64,000 nt of DNA from Haloprofundus salinisoli. Lineage in GTDB: Archaea > Halobacteriota > Halobacteria > Halobacteriales > Haloferacaceae. The notes beneath the pieces were generated by a model. That model did not search any database and had not been told where the DNA came from. It was given only the letters and a program-made list of their open reading frames with translations. The stretch lies in NCBI RefSeq assembly GCF_020097815.1, contig NZ_CP083663.1:1922001-1986000 (forward strand), given 5' to 3'. This document shows, in pieces, positions 50,796-61,361 of the stretch (the stretch's first letter is position 1; every line of letters starts with the position of its first letter). The position numbers and the translations under genes are program-made.

Positions 50796-51812
50796 ATGCC
50801 ACAACCAAGCAGACCACGAAAAGGTTCGATGGGCTTCGGCCCGCGTACGCGCGCAGCCAAAGAGGTTCCGCGCATCAAGTCGTGGCCCGACGACGAGGGA
50901 TCCCCTGCGCTGCAGGGCTTCGCCGGCTACAAGGCCGGGATGACTCACGTCGTCATGGTCAACGACACGGCGAACTCGGCCCGCGAGGGGATGGAGGAGT
51001 CCGTTCCCGTGACGGTCGTCGAGACCCCGCCGATGCGCGCCGTCGCGCTTCGAGCCTACCAGAACACGCCGTACGGACAGAAACCGACGACCGAGGTCTG
51101 GGCGACCGACCTCGACGAGGACCTCGACCGCGTCCTCGACCTGCCGTCGGAAGACACGTTCGAGGAGGACGCAGACGACCTCCGCTCGCTGCTCGACGAC
51201 GGCGAGGTTGACGACCTTCGGGTCATCACCCACACCGTCCCGAGCGGCCTCAAGAACGTCCCGAAGAAGAAACCCGACGTGATGGAGACTCGCGTCGGCG
51301 GCGGTTCGCTCGACGAACGCGCCGACTTCGCGCTCGACCTGCTCGAAGCGGGCGGCGAGCACGCGATGGCCGACGTCTTCCGCGCGGGCGAGTACCTCGA
51401 CGCGGCCGGCGTCACCAAAGGCAAAGGGACGCAGGGTCCCGTCAAGCGCTGGGGCGTCCAGAAACGCAAAGGCAAGCACGCCCGCCAGGGATGGCGGCGT
51501 CGCATCGGTAACCTCGGCCCGTGGAACCCGAGCCGCGTCCGCTCGACGGTTCCCCAGCAGGGGCAGACCGGTTACCACCAGCGCACCGAACTGAACAAAC
51601 GCCTCGTCTCGATGGGCAACGGCGACGACGCGTCCGTCGACGGCGGCTTCGTCAACTACGGCGAAGTCGACGGCGACTACGCGCTCGTCGAGGGCTCGCT
51701 CCCGGGCCCGAACAAGCGCCTCCTGCGCTTCCGCCCGGCCATCCGACCGAACGACCAGCCGCGCCTCGACCCCGAGGTGCGCTACGTCTCCACCGCGTCC
51801 AACCAGGGGTGA
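50796..51812 (+). CDS. rpl3: 50S ribosomal protein L3
   Basis: 338 residues, uL3 family. The N terminus PQPSRPRKGSMGFGPRTRA and the GYKAGMTHVV block, then RWGVQKRKGKHARQGWRRRIGNLGPWNPSR near residue 220 (the loop reaching the peptidyl transferase centre), are diagnostic. First ribosomal protein of the operon; four bases separate it from the SPOUT gene and seven from rpl4. Confidence 0.97.
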   Translation: MPQPSRPRKGSMGFGPRTRAAKEVPRIKSWPDDEGSPALQGFAGYKAGMTHVVMVNDTANSAREGMEESVPVTVVETPPMRAVALRAYQNTPYGQKPTTEVWATDLDEDLDRVLDLPSEDTFEEDADDLRSLLDDGEVDDLRVITHTVPSGLKNVPKKKPDVMETRVGGGSLDERADFALDLLEAGGEHAMADVFRAGEYLDAAGVTKGKGTQGPVKRWGVQKRKGKHARQGWRRRIGNLGPWNPSRVRSTVPQQGQTGYHQRTELNKRLVSMGNGDDASVDGGFVNYGEVDGDYALVEGSLPGPNKRLLRFRPAIRPNDQPRLDPEVRYVSTASNQG

Positions 51813-51819
51813 CTAACGA

Positions 51820-52563
51820 ATGGAAGCAACAATCAAGGACCTGAACGGCGACGACGCCGGCACGCTCGAGCTTCCGGAGGTCTTCGAGACGACGTACCGT
51901 CCGGACCTCATCAAGCGCGCCGTCCTCGCCGCACAGGCGAACCGAACGCAGGCCTACGGAGCCGACCCCCTCGCCGGGATGCGAACCCCGGCCGAGTCGC
52001 TCGGCAGCGGCCGCGGTATGGCGCACGTGCCCCGAGAGAACGGGCGAGCACGGCGCGTCCCGCAGGCCGTCAGCGGGCGCAAAGCGCACCCGCCGAAGGC
52101 CGAAAAGGAGCACGGTAAGAAGATCAACAAGAAGGAGCGCCAGTTGGCGGTCCGCTCGGCCATCGCGGCGACGACCGACACCGAGATCGTCGCGGAGCGC
52201 GGCCACCAGTTCGACGACGGCGTCGAACTCCCGCTCGTCGTCAGCGACGAGTTCGAGGAGCTCGTGAAGACGCAGGAAGTCCTCTCGCTGCTCGAAACGC
52301 TCGGCGTCGACGCCGACATCGAACGCGCAGAGGACCGCAAAGTCCGCGCCGGACAGGGGAAGGCCCGCGGTCGCAAGTACAAGCGACCCAAATCCATCCT
52401 CTTTGTCACCAGCGAGGAGCCGTCGAAGGCGGCTCGCAACCTCGCCGGTGCCGACGTGGTCACCGCCGCCGAGGTCAACACCGAGGACCTCGCGCCCGGC
52501 ACCCACGCCGGTCGCCTGACCGTCTGGACCGAGAGCGCCGTCGAGGAGGTAGCGAACCGATGA
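51820..52563 (+). CDS. rpl4: 50S ribosomal protein L4
   Basis: 247 residues of the archaeal-type uL4. AQANRTQAYGADPLAGMRTPAESLGSGRGMAHVPRENGRARRVPQAVSGRKAHPPKAEKEHGKK is the internal loop that lines the exit tunnel, rich in basic residues. The end (AAEVNTEDLAPGTHAGRLTVWTESAVEEV) is typical. It overlaps rpl23 by four bases. Confidence 0.97.
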   Translation: MEATIKDLNGDDAGTLELPEVFETTYRPDLIKRAVLAAQANRTQAYGADPLAGMRTPAESLGSGRGMAHVPRENGRARRVPQAVSGRKAHPPKAEKEHGKKINKKERQLAVRSAIAATTDTEIVAERGHQFDDGVELPLVVSDEFEELVKTQEVLSLLETLGVDADIERAEDRKVRAGQGKARGRKYKRPKSILFVTSEEPSKAARNLAGADVVTAAEVNTEDLAPGTHAGRLTVWTESAVEEVANR

Positions 52564-52811
52564 GCGTCATCCGCCACCCCCTCGTCACCGAGAAGGCGAT
52601 GAACGAGATGGACTTCGACAACAAGCTCCAGTTCGTCGTCGACCTCGACGCCTCGAAACCCGTGGTCAAAGAGGAGATCGAATCGCGCTACGACGTGACC
52701 GTCTCGAGTATCAACACGCAGGTCACGCCGAAAGGAACCAAGAAGGCGACCGTGCGTCTCTCCGAGGACGACGACGCACAGGAGATCGCCTCCCGAATTG
52801 GGGTGTTTTAG
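52560..52811 (+). CDS. rpl23: 50S ribosomal protein L23
   Basis: 83 residues, uL23. Starts MSVIRHPLVTEKAMNEMDFDNKLQFVVDL; the PLVTEKA motif and the loop near NTQVTPKGTKKATVRLSEDDD are family marks. It docks at the tunnel exit with SRP and chaperones. It touches rpl2 without gap. Confidence 0.97.
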   Translation: MSVIRHPLVTEKAMNEMDFDNKLQFVVDLDASKPVVKEEIESRYDVTVSSINTQVTPKGTKKATVRLSEDDDAQEIASRIGVF

Positions 52812-53537
52812 ATGGGACGTAGAATCCAAGGCCAACGTCGCGGACGCGGCACGTCCACGTTCCGTGCACCGTCGCACCGCTACAAGGCCGAACTCACGCA
52901 CAAGAAGGAAACGACCGACGGCGACACCATCTCCGGAACCGTCGTCGACATCGAACACGACCCCGCGCGCGCCGCGCCGCTGGCCGACGTCGAGTTCGAA
53001 GACGGCGACCGCCGCCTCGTGCTCGCGCCCGAGGGCGTCACCGTCGGCGAGACCATCCAGGTCGGCGTCTCCGCGGAGATCAAGCCCGGCAACACGCTGC
53101 CGCTGGCCGAGATCCCCGAGGGGATTCCGGTCTGTAACGTCGAGCGCCAGCCCGGCGACGGCGGCAAGTTCGCCCGCGCCTCCGGCGTCTCGGCGCAGCT
53201 TCTGACCCACGACAAGCGCGTCGCGGCCGTCAAGCTGCCCAGCGGCCAGGTCAAACGGCTCAATCCGCAGTGCCGCGCCACCATCGGCGTCGTCGCCGGT
53301 GGCGGTCGGACGGAGAAGCCGTTCGTGAAGGCGGGGAAGAAGCACCACAAGATGCGCGCCCGCGGTACCAAGTACCCGCGCGTCCGCGGTGTGGCGATGA
53401 ACGCCGTCGACCACCCGTTCGGTGGCGGCGGCCGCCAGCACCCCGGCAAGCCGAAATCCGTCTCGCGGAACGCGCCGCCGGGTCGGAAGGTCGGAGACAT
53501 CGCATCGAAACGTACCGGACGAGGTCGTAACAAATGA
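52812..53537 (+). CDS. rpl2: 50S ribosomal protein L2
   Basis: 241 residues, uL2. Begins [25 protein letters not shown]; the C-terminal [36 protein letters not shown] holds the conserved His needed for peptidyl transfer-centre assembly. It overlaps rps19 by four bases. Confidence 0.98.
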   Translation: MGRRIQGQRRGRGTSTFRAPSHRYKAELTHKKETTDGDTISGTVVDIEHDPARAAPLADVEFEDGDRRLVLAPEGVTVGETIQVGVSAEIKPGNTLPLAEIPEGIPVCNVERQPGDGGKFARASGVSAQLLTHDKRVAAVKLPSGQVKRLNPQCRATIGVVAGGGRTEKPFVKAGKKHHKMRARGTKYPRVRGVAMNAVDHPFGGGGRQHPGKPKSVSRNAPPGRKVGDIASKRTGRGRNK

Positions 53538-53956
53538 GCACAGATTACCGCACCGGCCGCGAGGGCGAGTTCACCTACCGCGGCCACACGCTCGACGAGC
53601 TGCAGTCGATGGAGCTCGACGAGGTCGCAGAACTGCTCCCCGCGCGTCAGCGGCGAACCGTCAACCGTGGCCTGGGCGTCGAGCACGAGAAACTGCTCGA
53701 GAAGGCCCGGGACAAGACCGAAGAGGAGACCGCGAACAACCCGATTCGGACGCACCTGCGCGACATGCCCGTCGTGCCCGCGTTCGTCGGTCTGACGTTC
53801 GCGGTGTACAACGGTCAGAGCTTCGAGCGCGTCCAGGTTCAGCCCGAGATGATCGGTCACTACCTGGGCGAGTTCCAGCTCACCCGCAACTCGGTCGAAC
53901 ACGGACAGGCCGGTATCGGTGCGACCCGGTCCTCGAAGTTCGTGCCACTCAAGTAA
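53534..53956 (+). CDS. rps19: 30S ribosomal protein S19
   Basis: 140 residues, uS19, with the archaeal N-terminal extension ([39 protein letters not shown]). The core [44 protein letters not shown] matches the family. It ends in the RSSKFVPLK tail. Three bases separate it from rpl22. Confidence 0.97.
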   Translation: MSTDYRTGREGEFTYRGHTLDELQSMELDEVAELLPARQRRTVNRGLGVEHEKLLEKARDKTEEETANNPIRTHLRDMPVVPAFVGLTFAVYNGQSFERVQVQPEMIGHYLGEFQLTRNSVEHGQAGIGATRSSKFVPLK

Positions 53957-53959
53957 CCC

Positions 53960-54421
53960 ATGGGAATCAACTACAGCGTCGAGGCCGACCCCGACACGAC
54001 GGCGAAAGCCATGCTCCGGGAGCGGCCCATCAGCCTGAAGCACAGCAAGGCCATCGCGCGCGCCATCAAAGGCAAGCGCGTCGACGACGCCGAGTCGTAC
54101 CTGCAGGACGTCATCGACGAGAAGCAGTCGGTGCCGTTCAAGCAGCACAACTCCGGCGTCGGCCACAAAGGCGACATCGACGGGTGGGACGCGGGTCGCT
54201 ACCCGAACAAAGCGTCGAAGGACTTCCTGAAACTGCTCGAAAACGCGCGTAACAACGCGAACGAGCAGGGCTTCGACGGCGAATCGATGGTCATCAAACA
54301 CGTCGCCCCCCACAAGGTCGACGAGCAGATGGGGCGCAAGCCCCGCGCGTTCGGACGAGCGGACCCGTGGAACACGACGCTCGTCGACGTGGAGCTCATC
54401 ATCGAGGAGGTCGAAGAATAA
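53960..54421 (+). CDS. rpl22: 50S ribosomal protein L22
   Basis: 153 residues, uL22. The loop [28 protein letters not shown], reaching into the exit tunnel, and the [38 protein letters not shown] end are clear. It overlaps rps3 by one base (TAATG). Confidence 0.97.
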   Translation: MGINYSVEADPDTTAKAMLRERPISLKHSKAIARAIKGKRVDDAESYLQDVIDEKQSVPFKQHNSGVGHKGDIDGWDAGRYPNKASKDFLKLLENARNNANEQGFDGESMVIKHVAPHKVDEQMGRKPRAFGRADPWNTTLVDVELIIEEVEE

Positions 54422-55395
54422 TGGCAGACGAACATCAGTTCATCGAAGACGGACTCCAGCGCTCGCAGATCGACGAGTTCTTCGCCGAAGAGCTCGGCCG
54501 CGCCGGCTACGGCGGCATGGACGTCGCCAAGACGCCGATGGGCACCCAGATCGTCCTGAAAGCCGAGAAGCCCGGCATGGTCATCGGCAAGGGCGGCAAG
54601 AACATCCGCAAGGTCACCCGCCAGCTCGAAGAGCGGTTCGACCTCGACGACCCCCAGATCGACGTTCAGGAGGTCGACGAGCCGGACCTGAACGCGCGCA
54701 TCGTCGCCGACCGCCTCGCCAACGCGCTCGAGCGCGGCTGGTACTTCCGTAAGGCCGGTCACACGACCATCGACCGCATCATGGACGCCGGCGCGCTCGG
54801 CGCGGAGATCAAGCTCAACGGCAAGGTCACCGGCGCACGCTCGCGCGACGAGAAGTTCAACCGCGGCTACATCAAGCACAACGGCGAACCCGCCGAGGAA
54901 GTCGTCGACACCGGTCAGGGCGTCGCCGTCATGAAGCTCGGCACCATCGGCGTGACGGTGAAGATCATCCCGCCGGGAGCGCAGCTTCCGGACGACTTCT
55001 CCGTCGCCGAGGACGTCGAGGTCGAAGCGGTCGAACAGATCGCAGAGACCGAGGGCGTCGAGGACCTCCTCGAAGAGCCCGACGACGAGAAAGTGCCGGA
55101 CGTCGGCGAAGATGCAGACGACGTGCCCGCCGAACACGCCGGCGAGGACGACGCCCAGGACGCCATCGACGAGGAAGTCGTCGAGGAGATCGTCCAGGAG
55201 ACCGGCGAGACCGCGAAACCGCAGGAGGAGCCGGTCGGCCCCGGCGACATCGACGACGAGGAGCACGCGCTCGACGCCGACGAGGAAGCCACCGACGACG
55301 TGGACGCGGAGCTCTCCGAGCTCGACGAGGAAGTCGAACAGGAGGCCGCCGACCTCGTCGCCGAGATGGAAGCCGACGAGGAGGAGGGTCAGTAG
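54421..55395 (+). CDS. rps3: 30S ribosomal protein S3 with long acidic tail
   Basis: 324 residues, uS3. Begins [25 protein letters not shown]; the KH domain with [22 protein letters not shown] (about residues 55-80) is intact. The last 130 residues, after [16 protein letters not shown], are almost entirely Asp/Glu-rich and end in EADEEEGQ. Haloarchaeal S3 proteins have acidic tails, but this one is long. It touches rpl29 with no gap. Confidence 0.96.
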   Translation: MADEHQFIEDGLQRSQIDEFFAEELGRAGYGGMDVAKTPMGTQIVLKAEKPGMVIGKGGKNIRKVTRQLEERFDLDDPQIDVQEVDEPDLNARIVADRLANALERGWYFRKAGHTTIDRIMDAGALGAEIKLNGKVTGARSRDEKFNRGYIKHNGEPAEEVVDTGQGVAVMKLGTIGVTVKIIPPGAQLPDDFSVAEDVEVEAVEQIAETEGVEDLLEEPDDEKVPDVGEDADDVPAEHAGEDDAQDAIDEEVVEEIVQETGETAKPQEEPVGPGDIDDEEHALDADEEATDDVDAELSELDEEVEQEAADLVAEMEADEEEGQ

Positions 55396-55602
55396 ATGGC
55401 CATCCTCTACCCCGACGAGATCCGCGACATGACGCCCGCAGAGCGCGAGGCCGAGGTCGAGGAACTCGAGACGGAGCTCCTGAACGCCCGCGCGGTGCAA
55501 GCCGCGGGCGGCGCGCCGGAGAACCCCGGCCGAATCGGCGAGATTCGCCGGACGATCGCCCGAATCAAAACTATCCAGAACGAAGAGGGCGACGACGAGT
55601 AA
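55396..55602 (+). CDS. rpl29: 50S ribosomal protein L29
   Basis: 68 residues, uL29. Starts [60 protein letters not shown], a two-helix hairpin at the tunnel exit. One base separates it from rnp1. Confidence 0.96.
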   Translation: MAILYPDEIRDMTPAEREAEVEELETELLNARAVQAAGGAPENPGRIGEIRRTIARIKTIQNEEGDDE

Positions 55603-55603
55603 G

Positions 55604-56161
55604 ATGGCCCTGACGCCCGAACGCCTCACGCGACACGAACTCAACGGCCTGCCCGTCCGGGTGGCCGCCGCCGACAACCCCGACCTCGTCGGGATAGTCG
55701 GCCGTGTCGTCGTCGAGACGATGCAGACGCTGCACGTCGACTGCGACGTGCCCGCTGCCGCTCGACTGTTCGGCGAGGAGATCGCCGAGCGAGGCGCTCG
55801 GGTCGTTCAGGTGCCGAAACGCGGAACGACGTTCGAGTTCGCACTCGAACGAGGAAACGGCGGTCCGACAACCGGACCGTCGCGCACAAATGAAGCCGCC
55901 GGGAACCGTCGAGACCACCTCGACGAGTCGTCGGACACGCGCCGACGACGCCGCAAGGCCCCGGGGTCTGCGTCCAAACGGGAGTCGGAAACTGCCGGTC
56001 ATTTAGCCGGTCAGTCTGGGTCGACCCGTCAGGGCTCGTCGGACGGCGACTCGCCGTCCGGCGACTGCGAGGGCGCAGTCTACGTTACGGTGGATGGTGC
56101 AAAGCTGCTCTCACGACCCGCATTGCGCACCGAAAACGTAGGTGAATCTACATGGCGATAG
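55604..56161 (+). CDS. rnp1: ribonuclease P protein component 1 (Rpp29/Pop4) with disordered insert
   Basis: 185 residues. RNase P protein that helps process the 5' ends of tRNA precursors. The Sm-like core starts [39 protein letters not shown] and returns as [12 protein letters not shown], with the last strand [19 protein letters not shown] at the very end. Between residues 88 and 155 lies a low-complexity Gly-, Ser-, Arg- and Asp-rich insert (about 65 residues) without structure. The end overlaps the start of rps17 by ten bases. Confidence 0.92.
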   Translation: MALTPERLTRHELNGLPVRVAAADNPDLVGIVGRVVVETMQTLHVDCDVPAAARLFGEEIAERGARVVQVPKRGTTFEFALERGNGGPTTGPSRTNEAAGNRRDHLDESSDTRRRRRKAPGSASKRESETAGHLAGQSGSTRQGSSDGDSPSGDCEGAVYVTVDGAKLLSRPALRTENVGESTWR

Positions 56162-56541
56162 GACTGAACGTACCAGAACCGGAGGAGACCTGCTCCGACG
56201 CGAACTGTCCCTTCCACGGCTCGCTTGCCGTGCGAGGACAGACGCTCGAGGGCACCGTCGCCTCCACAGACATGGACAAAACCGTCATCGTGGAGCGCGA
56301 ATACGACGTTCGCGTTCCCAAGTACGACCGCTACATGAAGCGGCGTAGTCGCGTTCCCGCCCACGCACCCCCGTGCGTGGAGCTCGAGGAAGGCGATACG
56401 GTTCGCATCGCAGAGACACGACCGCTGTCGAAGACGAAATCGCACGTGGTCGTCGAGAAAATCGCGTCGCTGGACGTCACCGAGGGCCTCGCGGCCCCCG
56501 AGACGACCGGCGACGAGTCGGACGAAGAGGGTGAGGCGTGA
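56152..56541 (+). CDS. rps17: 30S ribosomal protein S17
   Basis: 129 residues, uS17. The N-terminal [25 protein letters not shown]-type zinc-like CxxxxC pair ([12 protein letters not shown]) is typical for archaeal forms. The OB core holds [57 protein letters not shown]. An acidic tail ends the chain. Its stop overlaps the next start. Confidence 0.96.
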   Translation: MAIGLNVPEPEETCSDANCPFHGSLAVRGQTLEGTVASTDMDKTVIVEREYDVRVPKYDRYMKRRSRVPAHAPPCVELEEGDTVRIAETRPLSKTKSHVVVEKIASLDVTEGLAAPETTGDESDEEGEA

Positions 56542-56939
56542 TGGAGGCGCTGAAAGCCGACGTCACGCAGGGTCTCGAACGAGGCTCGCTCATCACCTGC
56601 GCCGACAACACCGGAGCCCGCGAGCTGAAAGTGATCAGCGTCGCCGGCTACTCCGGAACGAAGAACCGACACCCCAAAGCGGGCGTCGGCGACAAAGTGA
56701 CCGTCTCGGTCACGAAGGGCACCCCCGAGATGCGTCGACAGGTGCTCGAGGCCGTCATCGTTCGCCAGCGGAAAGCCATCCGCCGGCCCGACGGCACGCG
56801 CGTCAAGTACGAGGACAACGCCGCCGTCATCATCGACGAGAACGGCGAGCCTCGCGGGACCGAGATCAAAGGTCCCATCGCGCGGGAAGTCGCCGAGCGC
56901 TTCGGGAGCATCGCATCCACGGCTACGATGATCGTATAG
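56541..56939 (+). CDS. rpl14: 50S ribosomal protein L14
   Basis: 132 residues, uL14. Starts [86 protein letters not shown] and [25 protein letters not shown] are diagnostic. A GTG immediately before is the alternative start. It is followed by rpl24 after one base. Confidence 0.97.
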   Translation: MEALKADVTQGLERGSLITCADNTGARELKVISVAGYSGTKNRHPKAGVGDKVTVSVTKGTPEMRRQVLEAVIVRQRKAIRRPDGTRVKYEDNAAVIIDENGEPRGTEIKGPIAREVAERFGSIASTATMIV

Positions 56940-56940
56940 T

Positions 56941-57294
56941 ATGAGCAAGCAACCACGCAAACAGCGAATCCAGAACCGCGACGCGCCGCTGCACGAGCGA
57001 CACGAGCAGGTCCGCGCGACGCTGTCGGACGACCTCCGCGAGGAGTACGGCCGACGCAACGTTCGCGTGAACGCGGGCGACACCGTCGAGGTGCTCCGCG
57101 GCGACGACGCCGGAACGACCGGCGAAGTCGTCGACGTCGACCTCAAACGCGAGGTCATCACCGTCGAGGGCGTCGTCGTCGAGAAGGCCGACGGGGAAGA
57201 AGTCCCGCGGCCGGTCGACACCTCGAACGTCCGCGTGACCGAACTGGTCCTCGAAGACGAGCGCCGCCAAGCGCGTCTGGAGGGTGACGAATGA
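56941..57294 (+). CDS. rpl24: 50S ribosomal protein L24
   Basis: 117 residues, uL24. Starts [64 protein letters not shown]; the KOW motif is [25 protein letters not shown]. Stops with an acidic tail. It overlaps rps4e by four bases. Confidence 0.97.
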   Translation: MSKQPRKQRIQNRDAPLHERHEQVRATLSDDLREEYGRRNVRVNAGDTVEVLRGDDAGTTGEVVDVDLKREVITVEGVVVEKADGEEVPRPVDTSNVRVTELVLEDERRQARLEGDE

Positions 57295-58022
57295 CGAAGC
57301 ATCAGAAGCGACTCTCGGTCCCGAACTCGTGGCCGGTCGAACGGAAAGAACAGGTCTGGACGGTCAAAGCCGGTGCCGGTCCGCACGGTGGGCAGGGCGT
57401 TCCGCTGCTCATCCTCCTGCGGGACGTGCTCGGCTACGTCAACACGAAGAAGGAAGCGCGCTACGCGCTCAACGAGGGAACCGTCCTCGTCAACGGCGAC
57501 AACGTCTCCGACGAGCGCCGTCCCATCGGGCTGTTCGACATCCTGGCGTTCACCGCCCGAGACGAGTACTACCGCGTCTTCCCCGACGAGGGTGGTCGCC
57601 TCGCGCTGACCGCCATCGACGAGGACGCCGCGTCGAGCCGCCTTGGCAAGATCGTCGGCAAGCGGCAGGTCGCCGGCGGCGCGTTCCAGCTGACGCTGCA
57701 CGACGGCACGAACGTCCACCTCGAGGACGCTGCCGAGTACAGCAGCGGCGACTCGGTCGTCGTCGACAACGAGACGAAGGAGATCGTCGCGCACTTCCCG
57801 TACGAGGAAGGCGCGCTCGTGACAGCCGTCGCCGGCGCGCACTCCGGCGAAATCGGTACCATCTCGGATATCACTGTCACGCTCGGTAGCGGCGACAACA
57901 CCGTCGCCGTCGAGCAGGAAGACGGCGAGAGCTTCGAGACGGTCGCCGACTACGTCGTCGTCATCGACGAGAACTTCACCGGCGGCGAACCGGAGATCAC
58001 CACCGGAGGTGACGACGAATGA
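57291..58022 (+). CDS. rps4e: 30S ribosomal protein S4e
   Basis: 243 residues, an archaeal/eukaryal-type protein. [84 protein letters not shown] is the S4 domain and its lead-in. A KOW-like [18 protein letters not shown] lies at the end. Overlaps rpl5 by four bases. Confidence 0.97.
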   Translation: MTKHQKRLSVPNSWPVERKEQVWTVKAGAGPHGGQGVPLLILLRDVLGYVNTKKEARYALNEGTVLVNGDNVSDERRPIGLFDILAFTARDEYYRVFPDEGGRLALTAIDEDAASSRLGKIVGKRQVAGGAFQLTLHDGTNVHLEDAAEYSSGDSVVVDNETKEIVAHFPYEEGALVTAVAGAHSGEIGTISDITVTLGSGDNTVAVEQEDGESFETVADYVVVIDENFTGGEPEITTGGDDE

Positions 58023-58534
58023 GCGAGTCCGTCCACGAGATGCGCCAGGCGCGCATCGAGAAGGTCGTCGTCCACATGGGCATCGGCCAGGGTGGCCGCG
58101 AACTCGCCAACGCCGAGGACATCATCGAGGCCGTCACCGGCCAAGAGAGCGTCCGCACCACGTCCAAGCGCGCCGGACAGGACTTCGGCGTCCGCATCGG
58201 CACGCCGGTCGGCGCGAAGGTGACCCTGCGCGGCGAGACGGCCCGCGAGTTCCTCGAGACGGCGCTGCCGCTGGCAGACCTCTCGGCGAGCAACTTCGAC
58301 GACACGGGCAACTTCAGCTTCGGCGTCGAGGAACACACGGAGTTCCCGAGCCAGGAGTACGACCCCGAAATCGGCATCTACGGGCTGGACGTGACGGTCA
58401 ACCTCGTCCGCCCCGGCTACCGTGTCGCAAAGCGAGACAAGGTGACGCGGAGCATCCCCGCTAATCACCGACTGACCCCCGAGGACGCCATTTCGTTCCT
58501 CGAGGAGTCGTTCGACGTTGAGGTTGAACAATGA
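58019..58534 (+). CDS. rpl5: 50S ribosomal protein L5
   Basis: 171 residues, uL5. Starts [73 protein letters not shown]; ends with [34 protein letters not shown]. It binds 5S rRNA. Overlaps rps14 by four bases. Confidence 0.97.
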   Translation: MSESVHEMRQARIEKVVVHMGIGQGGRELANAEDIIEAVTGQESVRTTSKRAGQDFGVRIGTPVGAKVTLRGETAREFLETALPLADLSASNFDDTGNFSFGVEEHTEFPSQEYDPEIGIYGLDVTVNLVRPGYRVAKRDKVTRSIPANHRLTPEDAISFLEESFDVEVEQ

Positions 58535-58707
58535 GCGAAAGTGAAACAGACGTGACGGGCGAACACGCCACGCAGCGCACCGGCCAGCGCCACGAGTGCC
58601 GCCGATGCGGTCGCAAACAGGCGCTCGTCGGCAAGTACGACATCAACCTCTGCCGGCAGTGCTTCCGCGAGATCGCCCGCGAGATGGGATTCAAGAAGTA
58701 TCGATAA
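58531..58707 (+). CDS. rps14: 30S ribosomal protein S14
   Basis: 58 residues, uS14 with zinc: [22 protein letters not shown] (residues 23-44), then [14 protein letters not shown]. The N terminus ([22 protein letters not shown]) is acidic, as usual for haloarchaea. It is too short for many ORF filters but its place between rpl5 and rps8 is the standard one. Confidence 0.96.
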   Translation: MSESETDVTGEHATQRTGQRHECRRCGRKQALVGKYDINLCRQCFREIAREMGFKKYR

Positions 58708-58709
58708 CA

Positions 58710-59102
58710 ATGGCTGACAACGACCCACTCAGCAGCGCGCTCTCCGGCGTGGACAACGCCGAGAGCGTCGGGCATCTGTCCCACGAGGTACAACCCGCCT
58801 CGAACATCATCGGCTCGGTCCTCGAGGTCTTCTACGACCGCGGGTACATCGACGGCTTCGATTTCGTCGACGACGGCAGAGCCGGTCGGTTCGAGGTCGA
58901 ACTGAAAGGCGCTATCAACCACTGTGGCGCAGTCAAGCCCCGCTACTCGGCGGGTGCCGGCGAATTCGAGAAATGGGAGAAGCGATTCCTCCCCGCCCGT
59001 GACTACGGGGCGCTCATCGTCACGACGAGCCACGGCGTCATGAGCCACTACGAGGCCCGCGAACAGGGCATCGGTGGACAAGTAATCGCATACGTCTACT
59101 AA
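58710..59102 (+). CDS. rps8: 30S ribosomal protein S8
   Basis: 130 residues, uS8. Starts [55 protein letters not shown]; the C-terminal part, [27 protein letters not shown], is diagnostic. Two bases separate it from rps14 and one from rpl6. Confidence 0.97.
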   Translation: MADNDPLSSALSGVDNAESVGHLSHEVQPASNIIGSVLEVFYDRGYIDGFDFVDDGRAGRFEVELKGAINHCGAVKPRYSAGAGEFEKWEKRFLPARDYGALIVTTSHGVMSHYEAREQGIGGQVIAYVY

Positions 59103-59103
59103 T

Positions 59104-59640
59104 ATGAGTCGAGTCGAAATCGAAATTCCAGACGACGCCTCCGCCGAGGTAGACCACCTCGACCTCACCGTCGAGGGACCGAACGGGTCCGTCACGCGAC
59201 GGCTCTGGTATCCGGACGTCTCCGTCAGTGTCGACGACGACCGCGTGGTCGTCGAAAGCGACACCGAGAACGCGAAGACCAACGCGACCATCGGAACGTT
59301 CGAGAGCCACATCCGAAACATGCTCTACGGCGTCACCGACGGTTGGGAGTACCGGATGGAGGTCTACTACGCTCACTTCCCGATGCAGGTCAGCGTCGAG
59401 GGTGACGAAGTGGTCATCGAGAACTTCCTCGGTGAGAAGGCACCGCGCCGCGCGCAGATTCGCGGCGACACAGAGGTACAGATCGACGGCGAGGAGGTCA
59501 TCCTGACCGGCTCCGACAAGGAAGCCGTCGGGCAGACCGCCGCGTCCATCGAACAGCTGACGCGCGTCACCGACAAGGACACTCGCGTGTTCCAAGACGG
59601 CGTCTACATCACCGAGAAGCCGCAGGCAGGTGGTGCATAA
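59104..59640 (+). CDS. rpl6: 50S ribosomal protein L6
   Basis: 178 residues, uL6. Two similar domains: ESHIRNMLYGVTDGWEYRMEVYYAHFPMQVSVEGDEVVIENFLGEKAPR in the centre and GSDKEAVGQTAASIEQLTRVTDKDTRVFQDGVYITEKP at the end. It touches rpl32e. Confidence 0.97.
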   Translation: MSRVEIEIPDDASAEVDHLDLTVEGPNGSVTRRLWYPDVSVSVDDDRVVVESDTENAKTNATIGTFESHIRNMLYGVTDGWEYRMEVYYAHFPMQVSVEGDEVVIENFLGEKAPRRAQIRGDTEVQIDGEEVILTGSDKEAVGQTAASIEQLTRVTDKDTRVFQDGVYITEKPQAGGA

Positions 59641-60348
59641 ATGGCCGACGACGAACCAGAGACGCTCGAAGAGATCAGCGGCGTCGGACCGAGCAAGGCA
59701 GACGCGCTGCAGGAAGCCGGCTACGAGTCCGTCGAGGACGTGAAGGCGGCGAGCCAGTCGGAACTCGCCGACGTCGAAGGCATCGGCAACGCGCTGGCGG
59801 CCCGCATCAAAGCGGACGTCGGCGGACTCGAAGTCTCCGAGGAGACCGAGGCCGAAGTCGAAGACGAGCGCGAGCCCGAAGCCGAGGAAGCAGACGAGGA
59901 CGTCGAGACGGAGCTCCGTCCCCGCGGCCACGTCGACAAGACGCCCAACCTCGACGACGAGACGGCGCGCGCACTCGGGCAGAAGCACCGCGAGGGCATG
60001 CCCGCGTTCCGCCGCCAGAAGTACCACGCGAAGAAACGAGTCCCCGAGTCGTGGCGCAAGCCGCGCGGCGGACTCTCCAAGCAGCGACGCGGCATCAAGG
60101 GCAAGGGCCCGATGGTCGAATCGGGTTACCGCACGCCGAAGGCCGCCCGCGGTCTGCACCCGAGCGGCTTCGAGGAAGTGCACGTTCACAACGTAGACGA
60201 CCTCGAAGGCGTCGACGGCGACACGCAGGCCGTCCGCATCGCCAGCAAAGTCGGCGCTCGCAAGCGCGAGCGCATCGAGGACGTCTGTGAGGACCGCGAG
60301 ATTCGCGTCCTCAACCCGACCTACGTCGAAGTGGAGGTCGACCAATGA
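59641..60348 (+). CDS. rpl32e: 50S ribosomal protein L32e with N-terminal helix-hairpin-helix extension
   Basis: 235 residues. The C-terminal half (about 120-235) is the L32e core: [52 protein letters not shown]. The first 60 residues ([48 protein letters not shown]) form a helix-hairpin-helix repeat, and an acidic linker follows. Such extensions occur in haloarchaeal L32e. Overlaps rpl19e by four bases. Confidence 0.96.
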   Translation: MADDEPETLEEISGVGPSKADALQEAGYESVEDVKAASQSELADVEGIGNALAARIKADVGGLEVSEETEAEVEDEREPEAEEADEDVETELRPRGHVDKTPNLDDETARALGQKHREGMPAFRRQKYHAKKRVPESWRKPRGGLSKQRRGIKGKGPMVESGYRTPKAARGLHPSGFEEVHVHNVDDLEGVDGDTQAVRIASKVGARKRERIEDVCEDREIRVLNPTYVEVEVDQ

Positions 60349-60806
60349 CGAACCTGAGCGCACAACGACGCATGGCCGCCGACGTCCTCGACGTCGGAAA
60401 GAGCCGCGTCTGGTTCGACCCTGACGAACAGAGCGAGATCGCCGAAGCCATCACGCGCGAGGACATCCGTGACCTCGTCGACAGTGGCACCATCCGCGCG
60501 AAGGACGCCAAGTCCAACTCGCGCGGCCGCGCCCGCGAGCGGCAGGCTAAACGCGACTACGGCCACCGCAGCGGCCCCGGCACCCGCAAAGGGAAAGCCG
60601 GCGCGCGACGCGACTCGAAAGACGAGTGGATGAGCCGGATTCGCGCCCAGCGAGCCCGACTCAAGGAACTGCGCGACGACGGTCCGCTGAACCGAACCCA
60701 GTACCGCGAGCTGTACAACAAGGCAAGCGGTGGCGAGTTCGTCAGCGTCGACCGCCTCGAAGCGTACGCACGGAACAACTACGATATCGAACTGGAGGAC
60801 CAATAG
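60345..60806 (+). CDS. rpl19e: 50S ribosomal protein L19e
   Basis: 153 residues, archaeal/eukaryal-type eL19. [50 protein letters not shown] and the basic [29 protein letters not shown] part are diagnostic. It touches rpl18. Confidence 0.97.
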   Translation: MTNLSAQRRMAADVLDVGKSRVWFDPDEQSEIAEAITREDIRDLVDSGTIRAKDAKSNSRGRARERQAKRDYGHRSGPGTRKGKAGARRDSKDEWMSRIRAQRARLKELRDDGPLNRTQYRELYNKASGGEFVSVDRLEAYARNNYDIELEDQ

Positions 60807-61361
60807 ATGGCGACAGGACCACGATACAAGGTACCGATGCGACGCCGTCGAGAGGTCCGGACAGACTACCATCAGCGGTTGCGCCTGTTGAAATCCGGCA
60901 AGCCGCGGCTCGTAGCCCGCGTCAGCAACAAGCACGTCAGGGCGCAGCTGGTAACCCCCGGACCCGACGGTGACAACACACACGCCGCCGCTTCCTCCGA
61001 GGATCTCGCCGAGTACGGCTGGGAAGCCCCCACGGGCAACCTCCCGAGCGCGTACTTGACGGGCTACCTCGCGGGCAAGCGAGCGGTCGAGGCGGGCCTC
61101 GAAGAGGCCGTCCTCGACATCGGCCTGAACACGGCGACGCCCGGCAACAAGGTGTTCGCCGTTCAGGAAGGAGCGATAGACGCTGGCCTCGACATCCCGC
61201 ACAACGAGAGCGTGCTGGCCGACTGGTCGCGTAACCGCGGCGAGCACATCGCCGAGTACGCGGAACAGCTCGACGAGCCGCTGTACGGCGGGGAGTTCGA
61301 CGCCACGAAACTACCCGAGCACTTCGACGACGTGCTCGAACAACTACAGGACGACGAATGA
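60807..61361 (+). CDS. rpl18: 50S ribosomal protein L18
   Basis: 184 residues, uL18. [48 protein letters not shown] at the N terminus and [55 protein letters not shown] are the family marks. It binds 5S rRNA together with L5. Overlaps rps5 by four bases. Confidence 0.97.
   Translation: MATGPRYKVPMRRRREVRTDYHQRLRLLKSGKPRLVARVSNKHVRAQLVTPGPDGDNTHAAASSEDLAEYGWEAPTGNLPSAYLTGYLAGKRAVEAGLEEAVLDIGLNTATPGNKVFAVQEGAIDAGLDIPHNESVLADWSRNRGEHIAEYAEQLDEPLYGGEFDATKLPEHFDDVLEQLQDDE

Noticed and set aside
51954-60363. Several long minus-strand frames opposite the ribosomal operon (for example 51954-53441, 54199-55677, 59038-60363)
   Set aside because: All overlap conserved ribosomal genes on the plus strand and have shadow composition.
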